The notes beneath the pieces are model-generated. The model had not been told where the DNA came from and made no database searches. It saw only the letters and a list, made by a program, of their open reading frames with translations. A DNA stretch of 64,000 nucleotides from the NCBI GenBank assembly GCA_014529385.2, contig CM043970.1:69524567-69588566 (forward strand). Direction: 5' to 3'. The stretch's first letter is position 1, and every line of letters starts with the position of its first letter. The translations under genes and the position numbers were made by a program. Positions 51,507 to 62,597 of the stretch are shown piece by piece. Origin of the DNA: Adiantum capillus-veneris. Lineage: Eukaryota > Streptophyta > Polypodiopsida > Polypodiales > Pteridaceae.

Positions 51507-52104
51507 TCATGCTTCTAGCCCTTCTTCTGCTTCTTCAGCTGTAGAGTTAGAGGGTTCTCCCTCTTCTGGAATGTCTAGCACGAATTCTGGGTCAAACCTA
51601 AGAAAATACCTTTTCAGTCTCCATCCATTGACTCTAGTCTTGTGAATTCTCCCATCTGCTTCCATCAGCTTATAGTTGTCGTTGTCGTAGCGCTTCTTGA
51701 TGATGAATGGCCCTTCCCATCTGGGTTGAAATTTCTTGTCCTTCCTAGTGTCAAATCTGTTGTCATATCGTAGTACTAACATGCCTTTTTCCAGTCCTTT
51801 CCCTTTAAGCCTTGATTGAAAGTGAGTCGGCGTCATTCTACTTGTGCTGCATAGTGATTGATTGCTTCTTCCCTATCTAGTTGGAGTCTCTCTAGATCCA
51901 AGATGTGGTTTTGGAGGTTTACAATTGGACGGTGTGTCTGGCTAGCCAAGACTCGTAAGTTGACTATTTGTACCTCAATGGGTAGAATTGCCTCCTTCCT
52001 ATAAACTAGATGGAAAGGAGTGAAACCTAGTGATGTTCATAACCTTGTTCAGTAGTCCCAAAGAGCTGCCATGAGATGTTTATCCCAGTCTCCTGTGTGG
52101 TTGT
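51507..52104 (-). pseudogene. pol: Element F integrase C-terminal part
   Basis: Continuation of the integrase after element E. The segment DWDKHLMAALW, near 52075, belongs to the end of the core, and the C-terminal domain (51836-51507) has FQPRWEGPFIIKKRYDN and RVNGWRLKRYF, with an acidic end. Stops near 52045 and a frame change before 51836 disrupt it. The stop at 51507 is followed by the purine-rich stretch that leads into the 3' LTR. Confidence 0.75.
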
Positions 52105-52247
52105 TGTTGAGATGTAGAGAGAAAGAGAGAGAGACGAGACAAGAGACACACCATATATGCTCCCAAAGACTGATTCATATTGAGGATAAGATACAAATAT
52201 ATAGGTGAGACCAAGTTGAGTAGAGTGAGCCATATATAGCTCCAACA
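52105..52247 (-). repeat. Element E 3' LTR
   Basis: TGTTGAGATGTAG...AGCTCCAACA, 143 bp, with a short GA run. One difference (AAGTTGAG for AAGCTGAG) against the 5' LTR. Confidence 0.95.
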
Positions 52248-52258
52248 CCCCCACTCAA
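52248..52258 (-). promoter_or_regulatory. Element E polypurine tract
   Basis: Minus strand TTTGAGTGGGGG abuts the 3' LTR. Confidence 0.7.
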
Positions 52259-52495
52259 ACAAAGGTCTCTAGCTTTGGATGAAAAAACCCTTGGGGAGTT
52301 CAAGGGAAAAACCCAAGCCCCTATACAATGTGAAAATATGAACCAGCGATGATGATGTGAAAGTGAATTGTGCATCTATGTACAAATATTCAAGTGACTT
52401 AGAGATCACAATGTGCAAATGTGGAGTGTGCATAGTGCATGGTATCTAAAAGATTACAATGTCATATGTACAAAGCTATTACAACAGCAAAGAAG

Positions 52496-55400
52496 CTAAT
52501 CTAGAAAGAGTGAGGTCGAAGCAACTCCAAGCTCCGAGCGCAAGAGGATGAAACGTGACTCGTTGAGGCCTTTGGTCAAAATGTCTGCAATCATCTGGTC
52601 ACTTGGACAGTGTTCAACCATAATGGTTCCTTTGTGTACTTCATACCTGACATAATGATAATGGACAGCAATGTGCTTTGACTTATTATGTTGAACATAG
52701 TCTTTTGCAAGACTAATAGCACTTTGGTTGTCACACCGCAAGGGTGTGCTAGAAAGAGGAGAGTGACCAATATCAACCAGCATTTGTCGAAGCCAAATCA
52801 ACTCACGAGCTGCAAGTGATGCCGCAACATATTCTGACTCAGTCGTAGAAACTGCAACACAACGTTGTTTCTTGCTAGTCCAAGAAACAAGACAACCATT
52901 TATAAAGAAGCAATTTCCACTAGTAGATCGCATAGATAAATGTGAGCTTGCCCAGTCTGCATCTGTGTAACCCAAAAGAGAAAGAGATTGCATAGAATCC
53001 GATGTGAGTTGTCGTCGATAGACTAAACCAAAATCGGTAGTGCCTTTCAAGTATTTCAACACACGCTTTGCAGCAGACCAATGCTTAAGAGAAGGACATG
53101 CAAGATGTTGTCCAAGATAATTAGCAGCAAACAGAATATTAGGACGAGTGTTCATGCCAACAAACTGAAGACATCCAATCAAGTTAGCATAAGGTTGATT
53201 TGTGACAAGTTGACCGCCAATGTCAGAAGTGTTCTTCGTAGAGCTTGCAAGACAAGGTGTGTTGGCTGAATGTGCAGATTCCATACCAAATTTTTGAATA
53301 GTATCTACAATAAACTTTGACTGTCGAAGGAATAAAATACCTTTTGTACGGTTCCGTTGGATTTGAATTCCAAGACACGAGTGAATCTCTCCAAGATCCA
53401 CCATATCACTTGCTGAAGAAATCCCAAATCATTGGAAACAAGGATGGTATCATCCACATAAAGAGCAAGAATCAAAAAACTGCTACCTTGGCGTTTTATG
53501 TATACGTTGGGGTCTGACGAGCAAGAGAGGAATCCTTTAGAGGTGAGAAAAAGATCAAATTTTGTATACCAGGCTCGCGAAGCTTGTTTGAGACCATATA
53601 GTGCCTTATGGAGTTGAGCAACAAGGTCTTCTTTACCTGGAATAACAAACCCTTCTGGTTGTTCCATATAAATTTCCTCTTCCAAGTCACCATTAAGAAA
53701 AGCAGTTCACACATCCATTTGATGAGCTTCTAAATCAAATTGAACAGCAAATGCCAATAAAACTTGAACACTTGTAATGCGAACAACTGGTGAAAAAGTC
53801 TCTTGATAATCAACACCAGCTACTTGGGAATAACCTTTTGCAACTAAATGCGCCTTGAACTTGTCAAAATATCCATCTGCTTTTACTTTTGTCTTATACA
53901 CCCACTTACATTTAATAGCTGTACGACTAGGAGGTAATTCAGTTAGTATCCATGTACCTTTAGAGATAAGAGAATCGTACTCTGCTTCCATAGCCTCTTG
54001 CCATTGATCCTTTTGTGGTGAAGAGATAGCTTCATCATAAGTAATGGGATCTTCGGAAGTAGAAAAAGCATTATCAGCAATATCGTCATCATAAACATGA
54101 CATGAGCCATGTTCAAAATCAATAGGCAGATCAACAAAAATATCAATATCATCATTGGCGACATTCGGAATGGATGGTTGTGAAGAGGAAAGTTGCTCTA
54201 TAGGAGGAGTTTCATCTTCTGAAAGAAATGGAAAAGCTTGAAGCAATGATTTAGTATCATCAGAATCATCCATGGACCATGAGCCTCCCATAAGCTGTTC
54301 GTTAAAAGTAGCATCACGATTCACAATTACTTTCTTGGAGGAAGGGTCATAGAATTTGTAGCCTTTGGAAGTGTCAGAATATCCAATAAAAATAACTTTA
54401 AGACCAGGAGCATCAAGATTTGTTCGTGTTTCTTTGGGAACATGAATATAAGCAATACATCCAAAGGTTCGAAAATGAGATACAGAAGGAATGTCACATG
54501 TCCATGCTGTGATGGGTATCTTACCAGAGGGTGCAGTAGTAGGAAGATGATTCTGAATAAATACTGCTGTCAAAGTAGCTTCAGCCCAAAAAACACGAGA
54601 TAAGCCAGAATGAATCAGCGTACATCTTATAGCATTGAGAATAGTGCGATTCTTTCGTTCAGCAACACCGTTCTGTTGAGGCGAATATGGAATAGTGTGT
54701 TCATGATGAATTCCACTGTCAGCACAGTAACTCACAAACTCTCGAGAAACATATTCGCCTCCAATGTCACTACGAAGCTTCTTAAGGCGACGACCAGTTT
54801 GAAGTTCCGCAGCCTTGTGGAATTGTTTGAAAACAGATAAGGCTTCAGATTTTTTTCTAAGTAGAAATACAGTCGTATACCTTGAGAAATCATCAATGAA
54901 AGTAATGAAGTAGCGATATTGTGATCTCGAAGAAGGTAGAGGTCCACATATATCAGTATGAACAAGATCCAATATGTCATGAGAATGAGTTGTATTTGAA
55001 AGAGGAAAGGGTTTGCGATTGTGTTTCCCAAGAGCACAAAATTCACAAATTCCCATATGAGGATGGGCTTTAAGATCCATGCCATGAACAAGATCACGAC
55101 GTTGAAGATCAAGGAGTTTTGAGAAATCAGCATGAACAAAACGGTGATGCCATACTTTGCAACCATGATCACCTGGAGCAGTGACAACATTTGCTACAGC
55201 ATCGTTGAGAGAGAGTTCAAACAAATTACCATTTCGAGGAGCAGTGGCTATAGTCTGTCCATCTTTCTCAATTCGGCATTTGGTATGATCAAATCCAACA
55301 AACAGACCAAGATCAACAAGTCTAGCAACTGAAAGAAGATTACGTTGAAGATCTGGTACATGTAATACTCCTCGCAAAATTCGAGTGGAAGAAGATAAGG

Positions 55401-56658
55401 TACCAAGATATAAGTCTCCAATACCCTTTACTTGACAAGTAGTATCATCAGCAAGATAAACAACACGTTGAGCTGGCAGTGGATGATAGTTATGGAGCCA
55501 CTTAGACTGATATGTCATATTTCCTGTAGCACCAGAATCGATAATAAAAAGTGATCCATCGCGTACATGAAGTATTCTGTCTGGAGCAACTGAACATAGG
55601 ACGCAGCTTGTTTCTGGTACAACGTTGTTTCGATGTTCAGTAGCATATGCTCTATTCCGATCTGTGTCGAATCGACGCTTATAGCACATATGAGTGGGAT
55701 GATCAGATCGTCCACAATATTCACAAGAAGAAGAAGAAGAGTCTCTAGATAAACGTGGTTGTTTTGTGGTAATATTGTGTTCTTCATCATATTGACGTGC
55801 CCAACAATCATCTTCAGTATGGCCATTTCTGTTGCAGTAAGAACATTGCTTATTAGGAAATTTGAGACGAGAGAAAATATTACCGCGACGGCCACCTCTG
55901 CGGTTTCCTCGTTGAAATGGACGCCTTCGAGCATAAAAAGCCCGTTCCATCTGTTGTGACTCAGTCTCCTCGTGTGAAATCATAGCTGTATCATGACTAG
56001 CATTACGACGTTCTTGACGTTGAGAGTATTCAATTAAAGACATGCAGGCTTGGTCGAAATCAAGACCATCTTTATTAGAGAGAATAGTAACAATGTTATC
56101 ATAAGAAGAGTCCTTCACCGTATCAAGGAGAAGTGTAATCAGTTGCTTTTGTGGAACAGGATCACCGGCAGCAGCAAGTTGATTAATAATAGATTTGAAA
56201 GATTCAATATGTCCCGTCATGGCAGTACCAACTTCATATTGTAACTTGTTAAGCAACCCTCTCAAATAAAGTATTTCTGTGACAGATTTCTTCTGGAAGT
56301 TTGCAATAAGGTACTTCCATACGTCGTGGGAAGTAGGCAATTCGTACATATCAAGCAAAAGGGAATCAGTAAGAGCAGAAAGAATATACCGACGAGCTGC
56401 TTTATCACGTCGTTGCCAATCCGTATAGGCAACATTCCAATCTTCAAATATAGGTCCTTCAGTGATAAGCACGTTATCATTATCCGTATCAATAGGCTGA
56501 GGCGGACAAACACGATTTCCAAGAACAACATCGGAGAGTTCATCGCCTTCAAGAATTAACAACATCTTTGCTTTCCAGCCTAGAAAACCTTGACCTTGGA
56601 AAGGAGGAACAGAACGCTGGCCAGAAGGAAAGCCGTTGACGAGAATATTCATAGCCAT
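52496..56658 (-). pseudogene. gag-pol: Element E gag-pol polyprotein, two lesions
   Basis: Start MAMNILVNGFPSG at 56658. In order: Gag (FLGWKAKMLLILEGDEL), two CX2CX4HX4C knuckles (CSYCNRNGHTEDDC, CEYCGRSDHPTHMC), protease (FIIDSGATGNMT), integrase zinc domain (HHRFVHADF ... CEFCALGKH) and D-D-E core (HTDICGPL, LRSDIGGEY, NGVAERKNR), then RT with LYVDDTIL and RNase H (GYTDADWASS, VSTTESEYVAAS, ADILTKGL). TGA at 53707-53709 cuts RT, in a position where the frame otherwise continues, and a frame change near 53410 separates RT from RNase H. The open frame reaches back to 57063, 135 codons before the ATG, through the leader; that part has no copia Gag features. The copy looks only recently disabled. 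Confidence 0.92.
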
Positions 56659-57413
56659 ATCTTGTTGCGAGAAGACGTATAAGATAAGATCGCAGAATTT
56701 GCACACCATATATGGTGAAGGCCGCAATTGAGAATGAGAGAGATATGAGGACTGCGTTGTGTCAACGATAAACGTAAGAAGGATGCTCAAGGAACTTCCA
56801 AAGATGTGAGAGACGTCACCCAAAAAGGGCAGGGTAAAGGAGACGTTAATAATAAAAGAGTCCTCAAAATAGAGTGGCGTGAGACGCAAGATTGACGGCC
56901 ACAATATGAATAGCAAAAAGCTAAATCTTCTCGAAAAATTTAACGCCAAAATAAGAAAAATGATCGCGGACGCTTCACGAAGAAGTAGGACGAAGAAAGC
57001 TGCGTCAAGCTCAATTGCAGTAAAAACAGCATAACTTTCTGCTGCGAACTTCGATTGACGCAAACCTAGAACTCAAATCGAAGAGCTCGAGGAGACGAAC
57101 ATGTTTTGGATGAAAAGTGCCATTGCGCGCTCCATTGCGCTTTTCCCGTTTCTCCAAATTTTGAGCAGAACAGCAAGAAAAATTGAGATGAAGTTCAGGG
57201 TGTCATCAACAAGAAAACGTAATCAACGATTAGATTGATTAGCAATAAACGTCATACAAAACACTAATCATATTCTTCTTAACACAAAACAACCACAATT
57301 AACAAGAATCAATGCTCAAAAATAAAATTTGTAGCAATTTTTGAATCTTACATGCAAATCGCATACACATACTGTTTTGTCACCATGAGTTGAATCGGTG
57401 CATGATCGTTACT
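56659..57413 (-). other. Element E leader
   Basis: About 750 bp between the primer site and the gag ATG, long for a copia leader. Part of it (57063-56659) is open in the gag frame and would give a hydrophobic peptide, but no homology is evident. I treat it as untranslated. Confidence 0.55.
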
Positions 57414-57425
57414 GCTCTGATACCA
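57414..57425 (-). promoter_or_regulatory. Element E primer binding site, initiator Met tRNA
   Basis: Minus strand TGGTATCAGAGC directly after the 5' LTR; exact match. Confidence 0.9.
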
Positions 57426-57568
57426 TGTTGAGATGTAGAGAGAAAGAGAGAGAGACGAGACAAGAGACACACCATATATGCTCCCAAAGACTGATTCATA
57501 TTGAGGATAAGATACAAATATATAGGTGAGACCAAGCTGAGTAGAGTGAGCCATATATAGCTCCAACA
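57426..57568 (-). repeat. Element E 5' LTR
   Basis: Partner of 52105-52247; followed by GTTGT (57569-57573), which also precedes 52105. Confidence 0.95.
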
Positions 57569-58425
57569 GTTGTTCACCTGTTTTATGAGGATTTTGCAAA
57601 TCATTCCATTTACCTTCTCTACCAGACCATTGCATTGTTGGTAGTATGGTGTGGAATGCCTGCGTGTGATGCCTAACTTCTTCATCAGTTCTTTCACCAA
57701 ATCACCTCTGAATCCTGGTCCTCTATCTGATATTATCTCAAGAGGAGTTCCAAAACGAAAAATGATATGCTCAAAAAGGAACTTTGCCACCTCTTGGGCT
57801 ATAATGCGGGTGGTGGTTGTTGCTTTTGCCCATCGAGTTCATGTAGTCTACACCCACTATGATGTACAGTTTACCTGATTGGGCCCTTGGTAAGGGACCG
57901 ATTGCATCTATTCCCCATTTCTCGAAAGGACCATATGAAATGATAGGGGTTTGTGGCTCGTAGGTTAGCGTGCAATCACTGGCCACTTGACAAGCCTTAC
58001 ATGTTTTACACCAATGGTGTACATCTCTGTTCAAACTAGGCCAAAAGTATCCTGCCTGTAGAATCTTTCTACTAGTGATATCTAGAGCAAAATAACCGCC
58101 ACAGACGCCATCATGGAAACTTGAAATTACCTCTGTGATTTCACTAGAGGTTGGCACCCGCATGATAATTTGATCTTTTCCCTTATAGTACAAGTGGTCG
58201 TCTATAAGGCGGTACCTAGTAGCCTTCCTTACCAGCCATTGTTTTTGGCCTTTGGTGTGTCCTGCTCGACATTCTCCTGTATCTAGAAAGGAAGAGGGGT
58301 AGTTTTAATTTGATTGCTCCTACGGGAACATCTTGTATTCTTTCTTTAGCTGGTGCATCTGCTTCTTGATTTTCTGCTCTGGGGACATGGAAGAGCTCAC
58401 TGCTTCAAACTTCTTCAGAAGGTCC
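57569..58425 (-). pseudogene. pol: Element F integrase, N-terminal part and core
   Basis: Zinc domain near 58110-57990: FHDGVCGGYF ... CKTCKACQ. The second His of the usual HX6H pair is Tyr (GGYF for GGHF). The core has Asp in KWGIDAIGPLP, Asp in SDRGPGF and Glu in NGLVEKVNG, so the D-D-E set is present but split over two frames by a change near 57780. Element E interrupts at 57568 and the frame resumes at 52104. Confidence 0.8.
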
Positions 58426-58720
58426 TTAACTTGGCAAAGTTGACCAAGTAAAACCTGATTTTTCGCATTCCCAGGTGCCATTTATCTGCCTTATCAAAAG
58501 CAAAGCGTCTCCGAACACATTCAAGAGCTGAATTATTTGTGAAATACATTGTTCCAACCCAAGGATTAGGGCTGCATATTCTGCTTTATTGTTGGAGTGG
58601 GAGTGTAATAACTGCCCCATGGAGAATACTCTTTCTTGTTGTTCATTGAAAATGACCATGCCTGCTGCAGACTAATCCATTGTTCTCTTGTATGCTCCGT
58701 CAAAGAAAAGAGAGTGAGCT
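58426..58720 (-). pseudogene. Element F second RNase H (archaeal type)
   Basis: FFDGAYK, HSHSNNKAEYAALILGLE and VFGDALLLIRQINGTWE give the Asp-Glu-Asp pattern of the additional RNase H found in Tat-group plant elements. A TAG near 58672 lies inside the domain. It follows the normal RNase H and precedes integrase, as in known Tat elements. Confidence 0.8.
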
Positions 58721-58877
58721 CTCTCTAGCTTAGGACTTTCTTTATCTGGTGTTCCTTCCTTTGCTTCCGTGTTGACATTCAACTTCTTCTCATAATGGCG
58801 ATGAGTGAGAATTCCCGCTAAACTAGCCCTGGTGGAGTTTTCTACTTGCATGGTGTAGTCAAACTCTTGTAGTCTAA

Positions 58878-60230
58878 TTACCACTTTGAGATCCTAGATG
58901 AGACATCCATGTGTCGCATTACATATGGGAAAACCTCTTCCATTGTCAGGATTACAAATGGTCTAGGCAGGAGATAGGAGCGGAACTTTGTGGTAGCAAA
59001 CATTAGTGCTAGAACCATGTGTTCTACTTTGGTGAATCCTTTTTCTGATGGGGTCATGACTCGACTAGAGAAGTAAATAGGGTGCATGAAAGAAGTTTTG
59101 GGATCCTTTTGCATTATCACTGCTCCCAATGTATCATTTCCCACACTAGGGTTCACATAAAATGGCTTGTCCCACTTAGGAGGTGAAATAGTGGGAAGCT
59201 TAGCTAGGACTTGCTTCACTTCAATAAACTGTTGCTCATTCTCTTCACTCCATGAGAAAACATCCCTTTGGGTGAGTTGTTGTAGGGGAAGGACCACTTG
59301 AGATAGCAGGTGAATGAACCTGCTTAAGTATCTTAGCTTCTGAAGGAAAGAAACCAGCTGCTTGGCGGTGGTGGGTGATGATAAAGATACCAGAGCCTGA
59401 ATCTTGCTAGGGTCAGCCTCGATCCCTTTTACTGAAATTACATGACCAAGGAGAGTGACTTTGATCTCACCAATGTGACACTTGTCCACATTGAGTTGGC
59501 CACCCAAGGTTTGCAGCCTGGTTAAGCCATCATAGACTTTGCTTAAATGAAGGGCTCGTGAGCTATAGATGAAAAAATCATCTATGGAAACCTGTATTGA
59601 TGCTCCAAAGTAAGGTTGGAAAACAAAAGTCACATAGCGTTGAAATGTGGCTGGGGCATTAGTGAGGCCAAACAGCATCACTCTGTAGGCAAAACATCCC
59701 CAAGGGGTGATGAAGGTTGTCTTCTTCTGATCCTCCTCTGCAATGCTAATCTGGAAGTATCCTGAGTAGCCATCGCATACTGTGTAGCGTTCGTGACCTG
59801 CCACTTCATTGAGTATTTCATCCTGGAATGGGAGGGGAAAGTGGTCTCTCTTCGTGGCTGCATTGAGAGGTTTGTAATCCACATAGACTCTCCACTTACC
59901 ATTTTTTTTTTGTGTCACTACTACTAGGGAGACCCATTCTGAGTCTTCGACGGGGTAGATGAAACCTGCTTGTAGCAAACTTCTTACTTCTTTAAGCAAT
60001 GCCTCTTGTTGGATTACTCCAAGTCTTCTGAGCTTTTGTACTACGGGTTTACTACCTTCCTTGAGCTTTATGTGGTGTTGCACTACTGTAATTCCTGTGA
60101 TCTTATCATAGCCATCAATGAACAAAGTAATGAAGTTACCTAACATGGAGACGTACTCCTTCCTTTCTTCATTGGTTAACTCATTTGAGAGCATTTTCTG
60201 TAGCTTACCTGCATCCTCCAATGACTGCAT
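58878..60230 (-). CDS. pol: Element F RT and RNase H, open fragment of pol
   Basis: Open for 450 codons, a piece of the original polyprotein. RT motifs: KKNGKWRVYVDYKPLN, TVCDGYSGYFQI, FAYRVMLFGLTNAPATFQ, and active site SIDD in place of YVDD. RNase H: NDTLGAVIMQKDP, YFSSRVMTPSEK, TKVEHMVLALMFA. The first Asp of RNase H is replaced (the VDAS-like position reads VNPS). The ORF stays open over 1.35 kb, but flanking parts have stops. Confidence 0.85.
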   Translation of the reverse strand: MQSLEDAGKLQKMLSNELTNEERKEYVSMLGNFITLFIDGYDKITGITVVQHHIKLKEGSKPVVQKLRRLGVIQQEALLKEVRSLLQAGFIYPVEDSEWVSLVVVTQKKNGKWRVYVDYKPLNAATKRDHFPLPFQDEILNEVAGHERYTVCDGYSGYFQISIAEEDQKKTTFITPWGCFAYRVMLFGLTNAPATFQRYVTFVFQPYFGASIQVSIDDFFIYSSRALHLSKVYDGLTRLQTLGGQLNVDKCHIGEIKVTLLGHVISVKGIEADPSKIQALVSLSSPTTAKQLVSFLQKLRYLSRFIHLLSQVVLPLQQLTQRDVFSWSEENEQQFIEVKQVLAKLPTISPPKWDKPFYVNPSVGNDTLGAVIMQKDPKTSFMHPIYFSSRVMTPSEKGFTKVEHMVLALMFATTKFRSYLLPRPFVILTMEEVFPYVMRHMDVSSRISKW

Positions 60231-60430
60231 ACCTGGTGATCCCTCTAGGTCTACCGAGGTTGCTTCACATTGTGCTAATCTGTTTGGTTTTTTAAGAATG
60301 ACTCACATTACTTCGATGCTACTGTCACTCCCGTCGGTGGTGGTTGTGTCTTCTCCTGAGGTAGACTAGTAGTCGTTGGTGGACTCCTCTTCTGAAGCCT
60401 CCAAGATCATATTGTGCTACTTTCCAGTCC

Positions 60431-60800
60431 TCATGTCATAAAATTGGACTTCCCTTTGGCATCCTTCATCTGGATCATCCCGGTCCTCCAGTCTTGTTTA
60501 GCTTCCATAGCTATAAGCCAAGGCCTTCCAAGAATGATGGGGTAGCCCTCGCCTTTGTGTGGCATGACAAAGATGTCTACCTCCACTTTTGTATTGAATG
60601 CTTTTACTTTGACCGCATTTACAATGCCTACGCATTTTACTCTTACATTGTTTGCCATCTTGGCTCGGCAGGGTGCCGGCCTACTTACCTCTAGACCTAG
60701 ATGGTGCATCATCTTTTCACTCATGACGCATATTTGTGCGCCACCATCTATGTAGACGTTTGAAATCTATTGCCCTTTGATGTGAGCGTCCATGGTTGGC
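60431..60800 (-). pseudogene. Element F protease
   Basis: VYIDGGAQICVMSEK gives a DGGA active-site loop, followed by IILGRPWLIAMEAKQDW. A stop (TAG at about 60771) lies just before the active site. DGGA also occurs in element D. Confidence 0.7.
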
Positions 60801-62304
60801 AGGATGTCGTCGAGATCCCTCCCAGAGATAGCCCCAGCTATCCGTGGTCTTGATTTCCTGGTACTTACCATTTTTGTCCATTGCCTCCTCATTCTGGAGG
60901 CAAGGTGGAGTAATTGGGGCCAAGTTATCTTCGGGCCTTGCATTACCACATCCTGAACTAAGTCATAGGGTTGTGCATCCTCACCTAGTGAGAAGTCCAC
61001 AATGTTTATCTTCCTCCGCGGTTTAGCTGCTTGCTTGCTAGACTAGGCCTTCCCATTCATCTTCTCTTTTTTTTGAGATGCCTCCTCGTGCCTCGCACGC
61101 TTCACTCCCATAGCATCCACTTATTCTACCTTCGCTTTTCCTTTGTGCTTCTCTCGAGCTGACTCTTCTACCTTCGCCTTCCCTTTAGCCTCTAAGCTAA
61201 TAACACTCACCACTTGGTTCATAGCAGGTGGTGGGGGTAGTGGTAGAATGAGAGGTTGGGGTGGTGGTTACTGTTGTACAGGTGGTCGCAAGATTTGGAC
61301 CGGTGGAATTGGTCCCAGCTGCCTAGGTGGTGGTGGTCTTTCTCCTGGCGGAGAGATCTGATTCTCTCTCCCCCCTCTATTGAAATTCTGCCTCCTCGGG
61401 TGTGGAAAATAGTACATTCCATGGCCGTCTTCCCCGCAGTTGTAATGGTGGTACTCTGGGTTCTGCCTTCATTGTCACCTTCCTTGTTCTAGGTTTCTGC
61501 CAGATGCATGCCCTTGCTGCACCAGATGCACGTATAAACTCTCTAGTTGGGTGTGATGCGACTCAGCAGGTCTTGCTGTTCTTCTGATGCCTCCTGTGGT
61601 TGGACTCTATGATTACTTGTTGTAGCCACTAGGGTTGGTCGGGCCGAGCTTGTTTCCTATGACTCGTTTACTCTTGCTTGCATGCGCAGCTTCTTGTCTT
61701 TAAGGCGGGCTACTTCGACTGCCAACTCTTATGTTGCAGGAAACCTTCCCTTCACCTTCTCTCTAAGCGGCGACCATAGACTAGCAATGAAATAGTCCTT
61801 CTTTAGGAAATTAGGCGCTCCTTCGCCTTACTCCAATGTGGCAACCCATCTCTCCCATAAGTCCACAAACTTTGACTCATACGTGGCATACTCCAGCAAG
61901 CCTCCCTGCTTTAATTCTATCAATAGTAGCTGCCATAGCTTCTCCAAGGTTGTGCCTCCACCAAACCTCTTTACAAAAGCAGCCCTTGACACATCCCATG
62001 CATTCTTGGTAGCCAGAGGCAATGCATTATACCAGGACTTGGCCTCTACTTTCATCAGTAGAGGAAAAATTCTAAGTCGTGAAGCGTCATCATCTTTGTT
62101 GGAGACAACACAAGCAATGTCGAAATCATCCAAAAAGTCGGTGATCCTCTCTCTTCTTTCCACTGAACGTGGAAAAATTCTAAGTCGTGAAGTGTCATCA
62201 TCTTTGTTGGAGACGACACAAGCAATGTCGAAATCATCCAAAAATTCGGTGGTGAGATCCTCTCCCTTCTTTCCACTGAACGTGGGGAAAGAAACACTTG
62301 CCAT
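60801..62304 (-). pseudogene. gag: Element F gag (broken, internal duplication)
   Basis: Start MASVSFPTFSGKKGED at 62304; Gag domain with SWYNALPLATKNAWDVSRAAF and YATYESKFVDLWERWV. A 108-bp tandem duplication near 62063-62285 repeats the segment FLDDFDIACVVSNKDDD. Past 61828 there is a stop, then a Pro/Gly-rich linker and a decayed zinc knuckle near 61430 (CGEDGHG with the first and last Cys replaced). More stops follow toward the protease. Confidence 0.7.
62063..62285 (-). repeat. Tandem duplication of about 108 bp in F gag
   Basis: Copies start at 62063 and 62171 (GGAAAAATTCTAAGTCGTGA). They differ by a few substitutions and a 6-bp insertion in the second copy, which keeps the Gag frame open. 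Confidence 0.85.
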
Positions 62305-62381
62305 GGTGGTGACTCGGGAAATTACAAACCTTTTTTTAAATTTTTTTACATCAACAGCAGTGGCTCATAGCGGTGGATAGG

Positions 62382-62597
62382 TTAAAACAAGATAAAAATA
62401 GAGACATTAAAGGAATGATGGTAATCTAATATGGGGAGAATGATAGGGTTCGGGGAATTGAGGATTTCTCCTAGTACTGCCGCACCGAATAGGTAAACGA
62501 TCTTCTGTTGGTAGAAGACTTTCCTATCTACATAGATATTCACATGCATATGCTGCAGGAATCTGAACGGGAATGCCGTCGGCCCGTTTTCCATCAT
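62382..62597 (-). CDS. Small ORF (71 aa) in F leader, homologue of B LTR ORFs
   Basis: Starts ATGATGGAAAACGGG. Segments HVNIYVDRKVFYQQK, IVYLFGAAVLGEIL and NPIILPILDYHHSFNV match the 27527 ORF of element B (QQ.IV.LFG...L.EIL.SP.PIILP..DY..SF.VS). It ends with TAA 77 bp before the gag start. Upstream in the same frame lies a coding-like stretch (see 62598-63580), so it may be the C-terminal part of a larger leader protein, not a stand-alone gene. Confidence 0.5.
   Translation of the reverse strand: MMENGPTAFPFRFLQHMHVNIYVDRKVFYQQKIVYLFGAAVLGEILNSPNPIILPILDYHHSFNVSIFILF

Larger units (their letters stand above)
52105..57568 (-). mobile_element. Ty1/copia element E, nearly intact
   Basis: Insertion of 5,464 bp in the integrase of element F. 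LTRs 52105-52247 and 57426-57568 (143 bp each) differ at one base. Perfect GTTGT target duplication; exact initiator-Met primer site; purine tract. One long Gag-protease-integrase-RT frame is broken only by a TGA and one frameshift. It is the youngest insertion here with D. Confidence 0.95.

Noticed and set aside
56659-57063. N-terminal extension of the E polyprotein
   Set aside because: Open by chance in the leader; copia Gag features begin at the ATG at 56658 and the extension is hydrophobic without homology.
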